This document shows positions 1 to 5,608 of a DNA stretch of 11,679 bases, piece by piece. This stretch comes from an uncultured Ruminococcus sp. (lineage in GTDB: Bacteria; Bacillota; Clostridia; Oscillospirales; Ruminococcaceae), in NCBI GenBank assembly GCA_947176685.1, contig CAMWRL010000050.1, positions 1 through 11,679 on the forward strand, in the 5' to 3' direction. The notes below the pieces were generated by a model, which searched no databases, was not told the DNA's origin, and saw only the letters and a program-made list of their open reading frames with translations. A program made the position numbers and the translations under genes. The first letter of the stretch is position 1. Each line of letters starts with the position of its first letter.

Positions 1-233
1 GTCCTATGGGCGTATTTGAAAACCCTGTACTTGCTAAGGGTACAATCGCAGTTGCAAAGGCTCTTGCTGAAACAGACGCTACAACTATTATCGGCGGCGG
101 CGACTCAGCAGCAGCAGTTATGCAGCTCGGATTTGCTGACCAGATGAGCCATATCTCAACTGGCGGCGGTGCATCTCTTGAATACCTCGAAGGCAAGGTA
201 CTCCCCGGCGTTGCTGTAATCGCTGAAAAGTAA
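1..233 (+). CDS. pgk: Phosphoglycerate kinase, C-terminal fragment (cut by window edge)
   Basis: This is the last ~77 codons of phosphoglycerate kinase, the cytoplasmic glycolytic enzyme that transfers phosphate from 1,3-bisphosphoglycerate to ADP. The reading frame is already open at base 3. It begins with the family's GPMGVFE motif, which lies in the C-terminal nucleotide-binding domain. It continues with TTIIGGGDSAAA, the glycine-rich GGGDS segment, and then STGGGASLEYLEGK, the other conserved C-terminal signature, before ending at TAA (231-233). The N-terminal 3-phosphoglycerate domain and the start lie outside the window. The downstream tpiA and gpmI make this a glycolytic gene cluster. 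Codon use is strongly biased (ggc, ctc, gaa), as expected of a highly expressed gene. The identification is secure; only the 5' end is missing. Confidence 0.96.
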   Translation, partial: PMGVFENPVLAKGTIAVAKALAETDATTIIGGGDSAAAVMQLGFADQMSHISTGGGASLEYLEGKVLPGVAVIAEK

Positions 234-246
234 TCCAATATCAAAA

Positions 247-272
247 AAGGGCGGGTAGAAATATTCGCCCTT
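247..272 (+). terminator. Hairpin after pgk (weak terminator or processing site)
   Basis: AAGGGCG (247-253) pairs with CGCCCTT (266-272). The stem extends inward through two G-U and two A-U pairs to a GAAA tetraloop (258-261). It starts 13 bases after the pgk stop codon. There is no proper T-tract behind it (ATATGCAG), so it may stabilise the pgk 3' end or attenuate rather than fully terminate. Confidence 0.55.
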
Positions 273-295
273 ATATGCAGAAATGAGTTTTAAAT

Positions 296-586
296 GTGAA
301 CTATATGGATATGGCTTTATTGTCCATTGATACATCATTATTATGGTTTTCTTACGCTGTATTTTTTATATCAATGCTGACTGCATTGGTTTTTCTGATA
401 AAAACGATAGGAACAATAAAAGAATATAATAAAGCTAAAAAAATCTATCCTGAACGTATTTCAGTACTGAAAAAAGAACTGAAAAAATATACCATTATTC
501 TGATTTCTGTTCTTATATTCGGATTCGGACAATTATTCGGTGTTTTTTATCTTTACGGACTCGCAATGTCTGACCACAATTGCTGA
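296..586 (+). CDS. Small two-helix membrane protein of unknown function
   Basis: I do not recognise this 96-residue protein. It has a hydrophobic helix at about residues 14-36, a basic, Lys/Glu-rich stretch at about 37-66 likely to form an amphipathic cytoplasmic helix, and a second hydrophobic helix at about 68-90 ending in a short tail. This suggests a small inner-membrane hairpin protein with both ends on the same side. The listed start is GTG (296). ATG at 305 or 311 would remove only 3 or 5 residues. None of the three has a clear ribosome binding site, unlike the conserved genes nearby. Its codons are more AT-rich than those of pgk and tpiA. It may be a real, weakly expressed lineage-specific gene between pgk and tpiA; the protein-like alternation of helices is the main argument. 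Confidence 0.45.
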   Translation: MNYMDMALLSIDTSLLWFSYAVFFISMLTALVFLIKTIGTIKEYNKAKKIYPERISVLKKELKKYTIILISVLIFGFGQLFGVFYLYGLAMSDHNC

Positions 587-656
587 CGAATATTTTCAGA
601 AAAACCAACATTGATAAATTAAAAGTCTGTAAGAAAAAAATATATTCCACTCAATT

Positions 657-869
657 ATGAAACTCGCAGACAAAATAAAAGAAAATTATTCTTCGGAAAT
701 CATGCTGTTATCATTTGCGTGTTTTCTTGCCGGAGTGGTTGCGGGAATACTTCTCGCACCCGTTAAAAAAGGCTTTATGCTGGGCTGTTATAACGGGAGC
801 AACAACGAGGTAAGTAATTACAAAGACTGCAACATGAACACTGATGACGAAGATGATAATATTAATTAA
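657..869 (+). CDS. Small single-pass membrane protein upstream of tpiA
   Basis: This 70-residue protein is unrecognised. The N-terminus is short and charged (MKLADKIKENYSSE). One strongly hydrophobic helix follows at about residues 16-36, rich in Ala, Gly and Val and ending APVKKG. A soluble tail comes next, with the sequence GCYNGSNN and a very acidic end (DDEDDN). The helix followed by basic residues suggests the N-terminus faces out and the tail is cytoplasmic, but orientation cannot be fixed by eye. ATG 657 is the first start after an in-frame stop (630-632). It has no obvious ribosome binding site. Its stop lies only 15 bases before the tpiA start, so the two are probably on one message. 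The helix-APxKxG layout recalls YtxH-like small proteins, but I would not assign it to that family. Confidence 0.6.
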   Translation: MKLADKIKENYSSEIMLLSFACFLAGVVAGILLAPVKKGFMLGCYNGSNNEVSNYKDCNMNTDDEDDNIN

Positions 870-884
870 AAGGAGTTATTTAAA

Positions 885-1661
885 ATGAACAAGTCAACAA
901 GAAAAGCAATTATTGCTGGTAACTGGAAAATGAACAAAACTCGTCCCGAAGCTAAGGAGCTTCTCGAAGCTATCAAACCTCTCGTTGCCAACGCTGAGGG
1001 CAATGTCGAAGTTATCGCCTGCGTTCCTTTCACAAACCTCGAAACTGCTATAAACGTTACAGCAGGTTCTAACGTTAAAATCGGTGCTGAAAACGTTCAC
1101 TTTGAAAAAAGTGGCGCATTTACCGGAGAAATCTCCGCTGATATGCTCGCTGAACTCGATGTTGAATACGTTGTTATCGGTCACAGCGAAAGAAGACAGT
1201 ATTTCGGTGAAACAGACGAAACAGTAAACAAGAGACTTCTTGCCGCACTCGAAGGCGGTTTAAAGCCGATTCTCTGCGTTGGCGAAACCCTTGAACAGAG
1301 AGAGCAGGGAATTACTGAAGAAGTTATCGCTATGCAGACAAAAATCGCTTTACAGGGTACTTGTCCGAAGTGCATAAAGAACGTTGTTATAGCTTACGAA
1401 CCTGTATGGGCTATCGGTACAGGCAAGGTTGCTACTCCGGAGCAGGCTCAGGACGTCTGCGCATTTATCCGTAAAACTATTGCAGGACTTTTCAATCAGG
1501 AAGTTGCCGATGGTATCACAATTCAGTACGGCGGCTCTATGAACGCTAAAAACTGCGCTGAACTTCTTGCAAAGCCCGACATTGACGGCGGACTTATCGG
1601 CGGTGCGTCCCTCAAGGCTGAAGACTTCAATACAATCGTTCAGGCTGCTGTAAACGGCTGA
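885..1661 (+). CDS. tpiA: Triosephosphate isomerase
   Basis: Triosephosphate isomerase interconverts dihydroxyacetone phosphate and glyceraldehyde 3-phosphate in the cytoplasm. At 258 residues it is close to the usual ~250. The family signatures are present: GNWKMN at 12-17 with substrate-binding N13 and K15, VIGHSERR at 97-104 with the electrophilic H100, AYEPVWAIGTGK at 170-181 with the catalytic base E172 and the mobile loop 6, and the phosphate-binding IQYGGSMN at 213-220 and GGLIGGAS at 235-242. The start has a clear AAGGAG ribosome binding site about 8 bases upstream. It follows a small membrane ORF by 15 bases and is followed by a terminator hairpin. One oddity is a CPKC pair of cysteines at 160-163, just before the beta strand carrying the catalytic glutamate. 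The assignment is firm. Confidence 0.98.
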   Translation: MNKSTRKAIIAGNWKMNKTRPEAKELLEAIKPLVANAEGNVEVIACVPFTNLETAINVTAGSNVKIGAENVHFEKSGAFTGEISADMLAELDVEYVVIGHSERRQYFGETDETVNKRLLAALEGGLKPILCVGETLEQREQGITEEVIAMQTKIALQGTCPKCIKNVVIAYEPVWAIGTGKVATPEQAQDVCAFIRKTIAGLFNQEVADGITIQYGGSMNAKNCAELLAKPDIDGGLIGGASLKAEDFNTIVQAAVNG

Positions 1662-1674
1662 TTGTAACTTTCTT

Positions 1675-1711
1675 TGCAGTGGGTGAACTATCCGTTTGCC
1701 CACTGTATTTT
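1675..1711 (+). terminator. Intrinsic terminator after tpiA
   Basis: CAGTGGG (1677-1683) pairs with CCCACTG (1699-1705). The stem continues inward through U-G, G-U, A-U, A-U and C-G pairs to a five-base loop (1689-1693). TATTTT (1706-1711) follows directly. The hairpin lies 15 bases after the tpiA stop and ends just before the ribosome binding site of the next gene, so it probably lowers transcription into the paralogous pair rather than blocking it. Confidence 0.72.
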
Positions 1712-1712
1712 A

Positions 1713-1720
1713 AAAGGTGG
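1713..1720 (+). promoter_or_regulatory. Ribosome binding site that fixes the start at 1728
   Basis: AAAGGTGG lies 7 bases before ATG 1728. An in-frame TTG at 1674 would put the terminator stem inside the coding region and has no such site, so 1728 is preferred. Confidence 0.75.
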
Positions 1721-1727
1721 AACAGCT

Positions 1728-2450
1728 ATGAAAAAAACTACATCAAGAGATATATTACACGCTCTTAATATGCTGATAGGATTTTTTCTTTTAATGGGTG
1801 GAATATGGCTTGTGTGTACGCTCACAATTTCATTGACTATGATTTTTATTGAAATTGTAGTAAATTTCGTTCTTGTAAGCGTTTATGAAAAATATTTTCT
1901 GTACGGACGTTTCAGAAAAACGGTTATTACAATGCGTGTTATTGCTGTAACTGCTTTGATTGCTGCAATAGTTTCTCCGATAATGGTTATGAAGTTTGAT
2001 AAAACGAAACTTCTTTATCCTGTAAAGCGTTTCTGTTACAGTTACGGAGTATATGGTGGAAATAAAAATAAAGTTCTGCCGTTATTTCTGCCGAAAAAAT
2101 GTAACAACTATATGTTTATCACACAAGGAAGTTTTCCTGCACAGGATTATCACCCGTCGGCATATCTTGCATTTCATACCGATTCCGAAACGCTGAAAGA
2201 ATACGAAAATCATTTTGATTTGCTTGACAGCGCAGAACACAAAGTTACTCATATGCCCGATAAGGAAAATTATATCAATGATGATTCATGGCTGAAATGT
2301 CCCGAAGAACTACCACGACACGTATTCCAGAGGCTCGAACACGAACACATACACAATTTTGAAAAGGCAATTATATATGTAGTACCTTCTTATTACAACA
2401 AAGGCTGTATGCTTGACTATGATTCCGGTCTTGCTGTATTCTGGTATTGA
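1728..2450 (+). CDS. Membrane-anchored protein of unknown function, paralogue A
   Basis: This is a 240-residue protein I do not recognise. It has three likely membrane helices (about 13-34, 36-53 and 65-87), then a soluble domain of about 150 residues. The N-terminus and the loop GRFRKT before helix 3 are basic, which by the positive-inside rule puts the C-terminal domain outside the cell. That domain carries four cysteines (103, 125, 191, 227), all matched in the next gene, so disulphides are possible. It also has a histidine-rich HEHIH (205-209) and the unusual terminus DYDSGLAVFWY. Blocks shared with paralogue B include YGRFRKTVI, YPVKRFCY, GS-PAQDYH, KCPEELP, VFQRLE and KGCMLDYDSGLAVFWY. 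Codons are more AT-rich than those of tpiA and gpmI on either side. No role in glycolysis should be inferred from position alone. The gene is real with high confidence; the function is unknown. Confidence 0.85.
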   Translation: MKKTTSRDILHALNMLIGFFLLMGGIWLVCTLTISLTMIFIEIVVNFVLVSVYEKYFLYGRFRKTVITMRVIAVTALIAAIVSPIMVMKFDKTKLLYPVKRFCYSYGVYGGNKNKVLPLFLPKKCNNYMFITQGSFPAQDYHPSAYLAFHTDSETLKEYENHFDLLDSAEHKVTHMPDKENYINDDSWLKCPEELPRHVFQRLEHEHIHNFEKAIIYVVPSYYNKGCMLDYDSGLAVFWY

Positions 2451-2468
2451 AAAAATTAAATTGAAAGG
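2400..2468 (+). repeat. Direct repeat, copy 1 (3' end of paralogue A plus spacer)
   Basis: This 69-base stretch matches 3165-3233 at 66 positions. It covers the last 16 codons, the stop, and the next 18 bases up to and including the AAAGG ribosome binding sequence. The similarity stops there. It marks one end of the tandem duplication unit, which has a period of 765 bases here. Confidence 0.85.
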
Positions 2469-2477
2469 TATACAGCT

Positions 2478-3215
2478 ATGAAAGATTCCACTAAAGAACC
2501 AAAGGACAATACATGGCATAGTATCAATGTTCTTATAGCGACTTTGACAATACTCGGCGGTATAATGTTTCTGATGTATACAAACGGAATAACGTCTGTA
2601 TTGTTTGATGTCGGACTTCCGGTTAATATTGCACTTGTGCTGTTTTACAAAATTTTCAAAAAATACGGACGTTTCAGAAAAACCGTTATTGTACTCCGGA
2701 TAACAGCAATAATCATTTTTGTGTCGGGTATACTTGCACCGATTACTTTAATGAATTTCAAACATACAAAATTAATGTATCCGGTAAAGCGTTTCTGTTA
2801 CGGTTACGGAGTATATTCGGAAAGATTCAATAAGGATATTCTGCCCGAAAGTATGCCGAAAAAATGTGATGATTATTTATTTATCACAGAAGGAAGTGTA
2901 CCTGCTCAGGACTATCATGCAGACGCTTATCTTATATTCCACACGGACAAAAATACTCTGAAAAAGTATGAGGAGCATTTCAACTCTGTTGATAATGCAG
3001 AACGTCATACAGCACATATGCCAAATCCTGAAGAAAAACAATTTACAGACAAATATGAAATATTAATGAAATGTCCCGAAGAACTACCTAAATACGTATT
3101 CCAGAGGCTTGAACCCGAACACATACACGATTTTGAAAAGGCTATAATATATACACATTACAGCAAAGGCTGTATGCTTGATTATGATTCCGGTCTTGCT
3201 GTATTCTGGTACTGA
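2478..3215 (+). CDS. Membrane-anchored protein of unknown function, paralogue B
   Basis: This is the second copy of the tandem pair, at 245 residues. The layout is the same: three likely helices (about 16-35, 40-58 and 69-92), a basic loop KKYGRFRKT before the third, and a C-terminal domain probably facing outside. The four domain cysteines are kept (107, 130, 199, 232), as are HIH (215-217) and the terminus DYDSGLAVFWY. The first 60 residues differ most from paralogue A; the C-terminal domain differs mainly by small indels near residues 113-124, 184-196 and 225-229. ATG 2478 has an AAAGG ribosome binding site (2464-2468), spacing 9. It starts 28 bases after paralogue A and ends 28 bases before gpmI, with almost the same spacer sequence in both places. 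The pair is probably co-transcribed, possibly reading through into gpmI. Confidence 0.87.
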   Translation: MKDSTKEPKDNTWHSINVLIATLTILGGIMFLMYTNGITSVLFDVGLPVNIALVLFYKIFKKYGRFRKTVIVLRITAIIIFVSGILAPITLMNFKHTKLMYPVKRFCYGYGVYSERFNKDILPESMPKKCDDYLFITEGSVPAQDYHADAYLIFHTDKNTLKKYEEHFNSVDNAERHTAHMPNPEEKQFTDKYEILMKCPEELPKYVFQRLEPEHIHDFEKAIIYTHYSKGCMLDYDSGLAVFWY

Positions 3216-3233
3216 AAAAATAAAATTGAAAGG
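3165..3233 (+). repeat. Direct repeat, copy 2 (3' end of paralogue B plus gpmI leader)
   Basis: This is the partner of 2400-2468, with three mismatches in 69 bases: two silent third-codon changes and one spacer change. It runs through the gpmI ribosome binding sequence and then diverges. The spacer being as well conserved as the coding part argues for a fairly recent duplication or ongoing gene conversion. Confidence 0.85.
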
Positions 3234-3234
3234 A
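3228..3234 (+). promoter_or_regulatory. gpmI ribosome binding site
   Basis: GAAAGGA lies 9 bases before ATG 3244 and sets that start. The longer in-frame reading from 3178 would begin inside paralogue B and has no such site. Confidence 0.75.
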
Positions 3235-3243
3235 CAGATAAAA

Positions 3244-4761
3244 ATGTCAAAAAAACCAGTAGCACTTATTATTATGGACGGTTTCGGATATAACCCGTCC
3301 GACTACGGCAACGCTATTACTGCCGCTAAAACTCCTAACATAGACAAATACAAACAGGGCGCACACACTCTTATCGGTGCAAGCGGTCTGGACGTTGGAC
3401 TTCCGGACGGTCAGATGGGCAACTCCGAAGTCGGTCACACAAACATCGGAGCAGGCAGAATCGTTTACCAGATGCTCGTTAAAATCTCAAAGGACATAAA
3501 GGACGGTACTTTCTTCAATAATAAAGCAGTTCTTGACGCTATGAACAACTGCAAGGAAAAAAATTCCGCACTTCACCTTATGGGACTGCTTTCACCAGGC
3601 GGCGTTCACAGCCATATGGAACACCTTTTCGGTATTGTCGAAATGGCTAAGAAAAACGGTCTTGACAAGGTTTATATACACGCATTTCTTGACGGTCGTG
3701 ATGTGCCTCCGTCATCTGCCGCTGAATTTATGGAACAGACAGTTGCAGAACTTGACAAAATCGGTCTCGGAAAAATCGCAACTATTTCCGGACGTTTCTA
3801 CGCTATGGACAGAGACAATGCATGGGACAGAGTTGAAAAGGCTTATTCTGCAATGGTCTACGGCGAGGGCATTAATGAAAAGTGTCCCGTACAGGCTATT
3901 AAAAACTCTTACGAAAACGGCGTTACAGATGAGTTTATGCTTCCGACAGTAGTCGAGGGCGGCGAACAGATTAAAGCAGATGACAGTGTTATTTTCTTCA
4001 ACTTCCGTCCCGACCGTGCAAGACAGATTACCCGTGCTTTTGTTGACCCTGAATTTACAGGCTTTGAAAGAAAGAACGGTTTCTTTAATGTTCACTTTGT
4101 ATGTATGGCACAATATGATGCTTCTATGCCTAACGTTACAGTTGCATATCCGCCGGAACAGCTTACTATGACTATGGGCGAATACCTCAGCAAGTCCGGC
4201 AAAACTCAGCTCCGTATTGCCGAAACTCAGAAATACGCACACGTTACATTCTTCTTCAACGGCGGCGAAGAAAAGCAGTTTGAGGGTGAAGACAGAATAC
4301 TTATAAAGTCTCCGGACGTTGAGACTTTCGACCTCAAGCCCGAAATGAGTGCTTACGAAGTCTGCGATGCTGTTGTTGACGCTATCAACTCCGACAAGTA
4401 TGATGTTATCATTCTCAATTACGCTAACTGCGATATGGTTGGTCATACCGGAATTTTTGACGCTGCTGTTGCCGCTGTTGAAGCCGTTGACACCTGCGTG
4501 GGTAGAATGGTTGACGCTATTCTTGCAAAGGGCGGTGCTGCTCTCATCACGGCAGACCACGGAAACGCCGACAAGATGTACGAACCTGACGGCAGTCCAT
4601 TCACCGCACACACAACTAACCCTGTACCGCTTTTCTGTGTGGGTTACGACTGCGAACTCCGTGAGGGCGGTGTACTGGCAGACCTTGCACCGACTATGCT
4701 TGAAATTCTTGAAATGCCCCAGCCTGCTGAAATGACCGGCAAATCCCTTATCAAAAAGTAA
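3244..4761 (+). CDS. gpmI: 2,3-bisphosphoglycerate-independent phosphoglycerate mutase
   Basis: This Mn-dependent cytoplasmic enzyme interconverts 3- and 2-phosphoglycerate through a phosphoserine intermediate. At 505 residues it matches the family's usual ~510. Its alkaline-phosphatase-like core is split around an inserted transferase domain. Visible motifs are IIMDGFG (9-15, metal-binding D12), QMGNSEVGH (57-65, catalytic S61), GGVHSH (119-124), FLDGRD (148-153), GRFYAMDRD (183-191), FFNFRPDRARQ (251-261), AETQKYAHVTFFFNGG (326-341), NYANCDMVGHTG (392-403, metal ligands D397 and H401), TADHGNAD (436-443, D438 and H439) and AHTTNPVP (455-462, H456). No key residue is missing. With pgk and tpiA it covers lower glycolysis; gap and eno are not in view. 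Codon bias indicates high expression. It is followed by a strong hairpin. Confidence 0.98.
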   Translation: MSKKPVALIIMDGFGYNPSDYGNAITAAKTPNIDKYKQGAHTLIGASGLDVGLPDGQMGNSEVGHTNIGAGRIVYQMLVKISKDIKDGTFFNNKAVLDAMNNCKEKNSALHLMGLLSPGGVHSHMEHLFGIVEMAKKNGLDKVYIHAFLDGRDVPPSSAAEFMEQTVAELDKIGLGKIATISGRFYAMDRDNAWDRVEKAYSAMVYGEGINEKCPVQAIKNSYENGVTDEFMLPTVVEGGEQIKADDSVIFFNFRPDRARQITRAFVDPEFTGFERKNGFFNVHFVCMAQYDASMPNVTVAYPPEQLTMTMGEYLSKSGKTQLRIAETQKYAHVTFFFNGGEEKQFEGEDRILIKSPDVETFDLKPEMSAYEVCDAVVDAINSDKYDVIILNYANCDMVGHTGIFDAAVAAVEAVDTCVGRMVDAILAKGGAALITADHGNADKMYEPDGSPFTAHTTNPVPLFCVGYDCELREGGVLADLAPTMLEILEMPQPAEMTGKSLIKK

Positions 4762-4768
4762 ACAGAAA

Positions 4769-4794
4769 AACAGGCTGACATACGTCAGCCTGTT
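4769..4794 (+). terminator. Hairpin after gpmI
   Basis: A perfect 11-bp stem, AACAGGCTGAC (4769-4779) with GTCAGCCTGTT (4784-4794), has a four-base loop and starts 7 bases after the gpmI stop. The tail is ATTATTATCGG, poor in consecutive Ts, so termination may be partial. The next gene's ribosome binding site starts 6 bases after the stem. Confidence 0.65.
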
Positions 4795-4812
4795 ATTATC
4801 GGAGGTATAAAT

Positions 4813-5040
4813 ATGAATCCATTAGCTTTAGTGAAATTAAAACCCCTGCTCAAAAAATTCAAGGAAAGTCACCCTAAATTTCTTATGTTCGTCCGCAAGG
4901 CTCTCAAAGAAACCGATGAGGGCAGTATCGTTGAAGTGAAGATTAAGACTTCCGAAGGCAAGGAGTACTTCACTAACATTAAAGTGTCCGCAGACGATAT
5001 GGAGCTTGTAAACGAAATGCGGAACTTTCTGCACTCCTAA
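4813..5040 (+). CDS. Small conserved-looking hypothetical protein (75 aa)
   Basis: I cannot name this protein. It is soluble, cysteine-free and lysine-rich, starting MNPLALVKLKPLLKKF. The first ~33 residues look helical and basic. Residues ~38-60 look like two beta strands (SIVEVKIKT and EYFTNIKVS), and an acidic helix ends it (DDMELVNEMRNFL). It resembles, from memory only, small uncharacterised clostridial proteins with an N-terminal NPxALxKLK and a HPKF segment. The start is well supported by GGAGG (4801-4805), 7 bases before the ATG. No promoter is seen in the short gap after gpmI, so expression probably depends on read-through of the gpmI hairpin. Its TAA shares bases with the stop of the converging cobO-like gene. 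Confidence 0.8.
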   Translation: MNPLALVKLKPLLKKFKESHPKFLMFVRKALKETDEGSIVEVKIKTSEGKEYFTNIKVSADDMELVNEMRNFLHS

Positions 5041-5543
5041 AACTCTATTCCCAGCCGTGCCGGAACGCCTTTTTCGTAAGGATTCCGCACGGACGTTATT
5101 TCACTGATATAGTCTGCATTGTTTATGAATAATTCTGCCGGATTCCGTCCCGTCAGAATTATTTCCCTGTCCGTATCAAGTATGCGGTTTCCGGCATAAT
5201 CCTTGTCAAGCATATTCTTGTTGTAAGCGTCAAGAAATTCATCAAGTATTATCATATCTGCATCTGTTCCGAAAGCTTTTTCAAGTATATGGTTATGTCC
5301 GGAAGTCACAACTGACTTTTCCGTATCGCTCATCTGAAAGCTGAATTTATTACATTCTTCGCAGCATATATATTCTATATTGTCAATCTGACTGAGTATC
5401 TTTACTTCGGACGAACTGCCGTTTTTCAGAAACTGCACAAAACAGATTTTCTGACCTGCTCCCGCTGCCCGTATCGCAAGACCTATGGCGGCGGTTGTTT
5501 TTCCCTTGCCGTTTCCGTGATAAATGTGTAAAATATTTTTCAC
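5037..5543 (-). CDS. cobO: Cob(I)alamin adenosyltransferase, CobO/CobA type
   Basis: This enzyme family transfers the adenosyl group of ATP to cob(I)alamin or corrinoid intermediates to make the coenzyme B12 form. Read from GTG 5543 it has 168 residues, near the family's ~175. It begins KNILHIYHGNGKGKTT, with the phosphate-binding P-loop at 10-16. Further family marks are FVQFLK (35-40), a Walker-B-like MIILDEF (97-103), REIILTGRNP (126-135), and the closing DYISEIT and NPYEKGVPARLGIEF. The start is uncertain: TTG 5555 would add four residues but lacks a ribosome binding site. GTG has AAGG close upstream and gives the N-terminus typical of the family. A CCEEC cysteine cluster at 60-64 is unusual to my eye. 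No other cobalamin gene or B12 riboswitch is near, so it probably serves salvage, as an inference. Confidence 0.92.
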   Translation of the reverse strand: MKNILHIYHGNGKGKTTAAIGLAIRAAGAGQKICFVQFLKNGSSSEVKILSQIDNIEYICCEECNKFSFQMSDTEKSVVTSGHNHILEKAFGTDADMIILDEFLDAYNKNMLDKDYAGNRILDTDREIILTGRNPAELFINNADYISEITSVRNPYEKGVPARLGIEF

Positions 5544-5548
5544 CTGCC

Positions 5549-5577
5549 TTGACAAATTGGTTTTATGGTATTATAAT
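5549..5577 (+). promoter_or_regulatory. Consensus sigma-A promoter for the HAD phosphatase gene
   Basis: TTGACA (5549-5554) and TATAAT (5572-5577) are separated by exactly 17 bases, a full consensus match. The start of transcription should be near 5584, giving a leader of about 25 bases before ATG 5609. The -35 box touches the 5' end of the divergent cobO-like gene. Confidence 0.9.
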
Positions 5578-5593
5578 ATTTCTATATTTTTTT

Positions 5594-5601
5594 AAGAGGT
5601 G
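5594..5601 (+). promoter_or_regulatory. Ribosome binding site fixing the HAD start
   Basis: AAGAGGTG lies 7 bases before ATG 5609. An open frame extends back to 5495, but the promoter falls inside that extension, so the longer start is rejected. Confidence 0.75.
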
Positions 5602-5608
5602 TTGCAAA

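Noticed and set aside
1674..1727. N-terminal extension of paralogue A from TTG 1674
   Set aside because: The extension consists of the tpiA terminator stem-loop, while ATG 1728 has a well-placed AAAGGTGG.
3178..3243. N-terminal extension of gpmI into the end of paralogue B
   Set aside because: It would overlap the upstream gene and lacks family similarity. MSKKPVALIIMDGFG from 3244 is the standard N-terminus.
3712..4611. A 299-codon open frame on the minus strand inside gpmI
   Set aside because: It lies wholly antisense to a gene with complete family motifs. Its product is low-complexity in type (many V, N, C, S) and matches no family I know, so it is a by-product of gpmI codon use.
5495..5608. 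N-terminal extension of the HAD phosphatase
   Set aside because: A consensus promoter (5549-5577) and the ribosome binding site at 5594-5601 lie inside it, and the protein's DIDGT motif sits at the normal distance from ATG 5609.
5544..5608. Cobalamin riboswitch before the cobO-like gene
   Set aside because: The shared divergent gap is about 65 bases and AT-rich, far too short for a B12 riboswitch.
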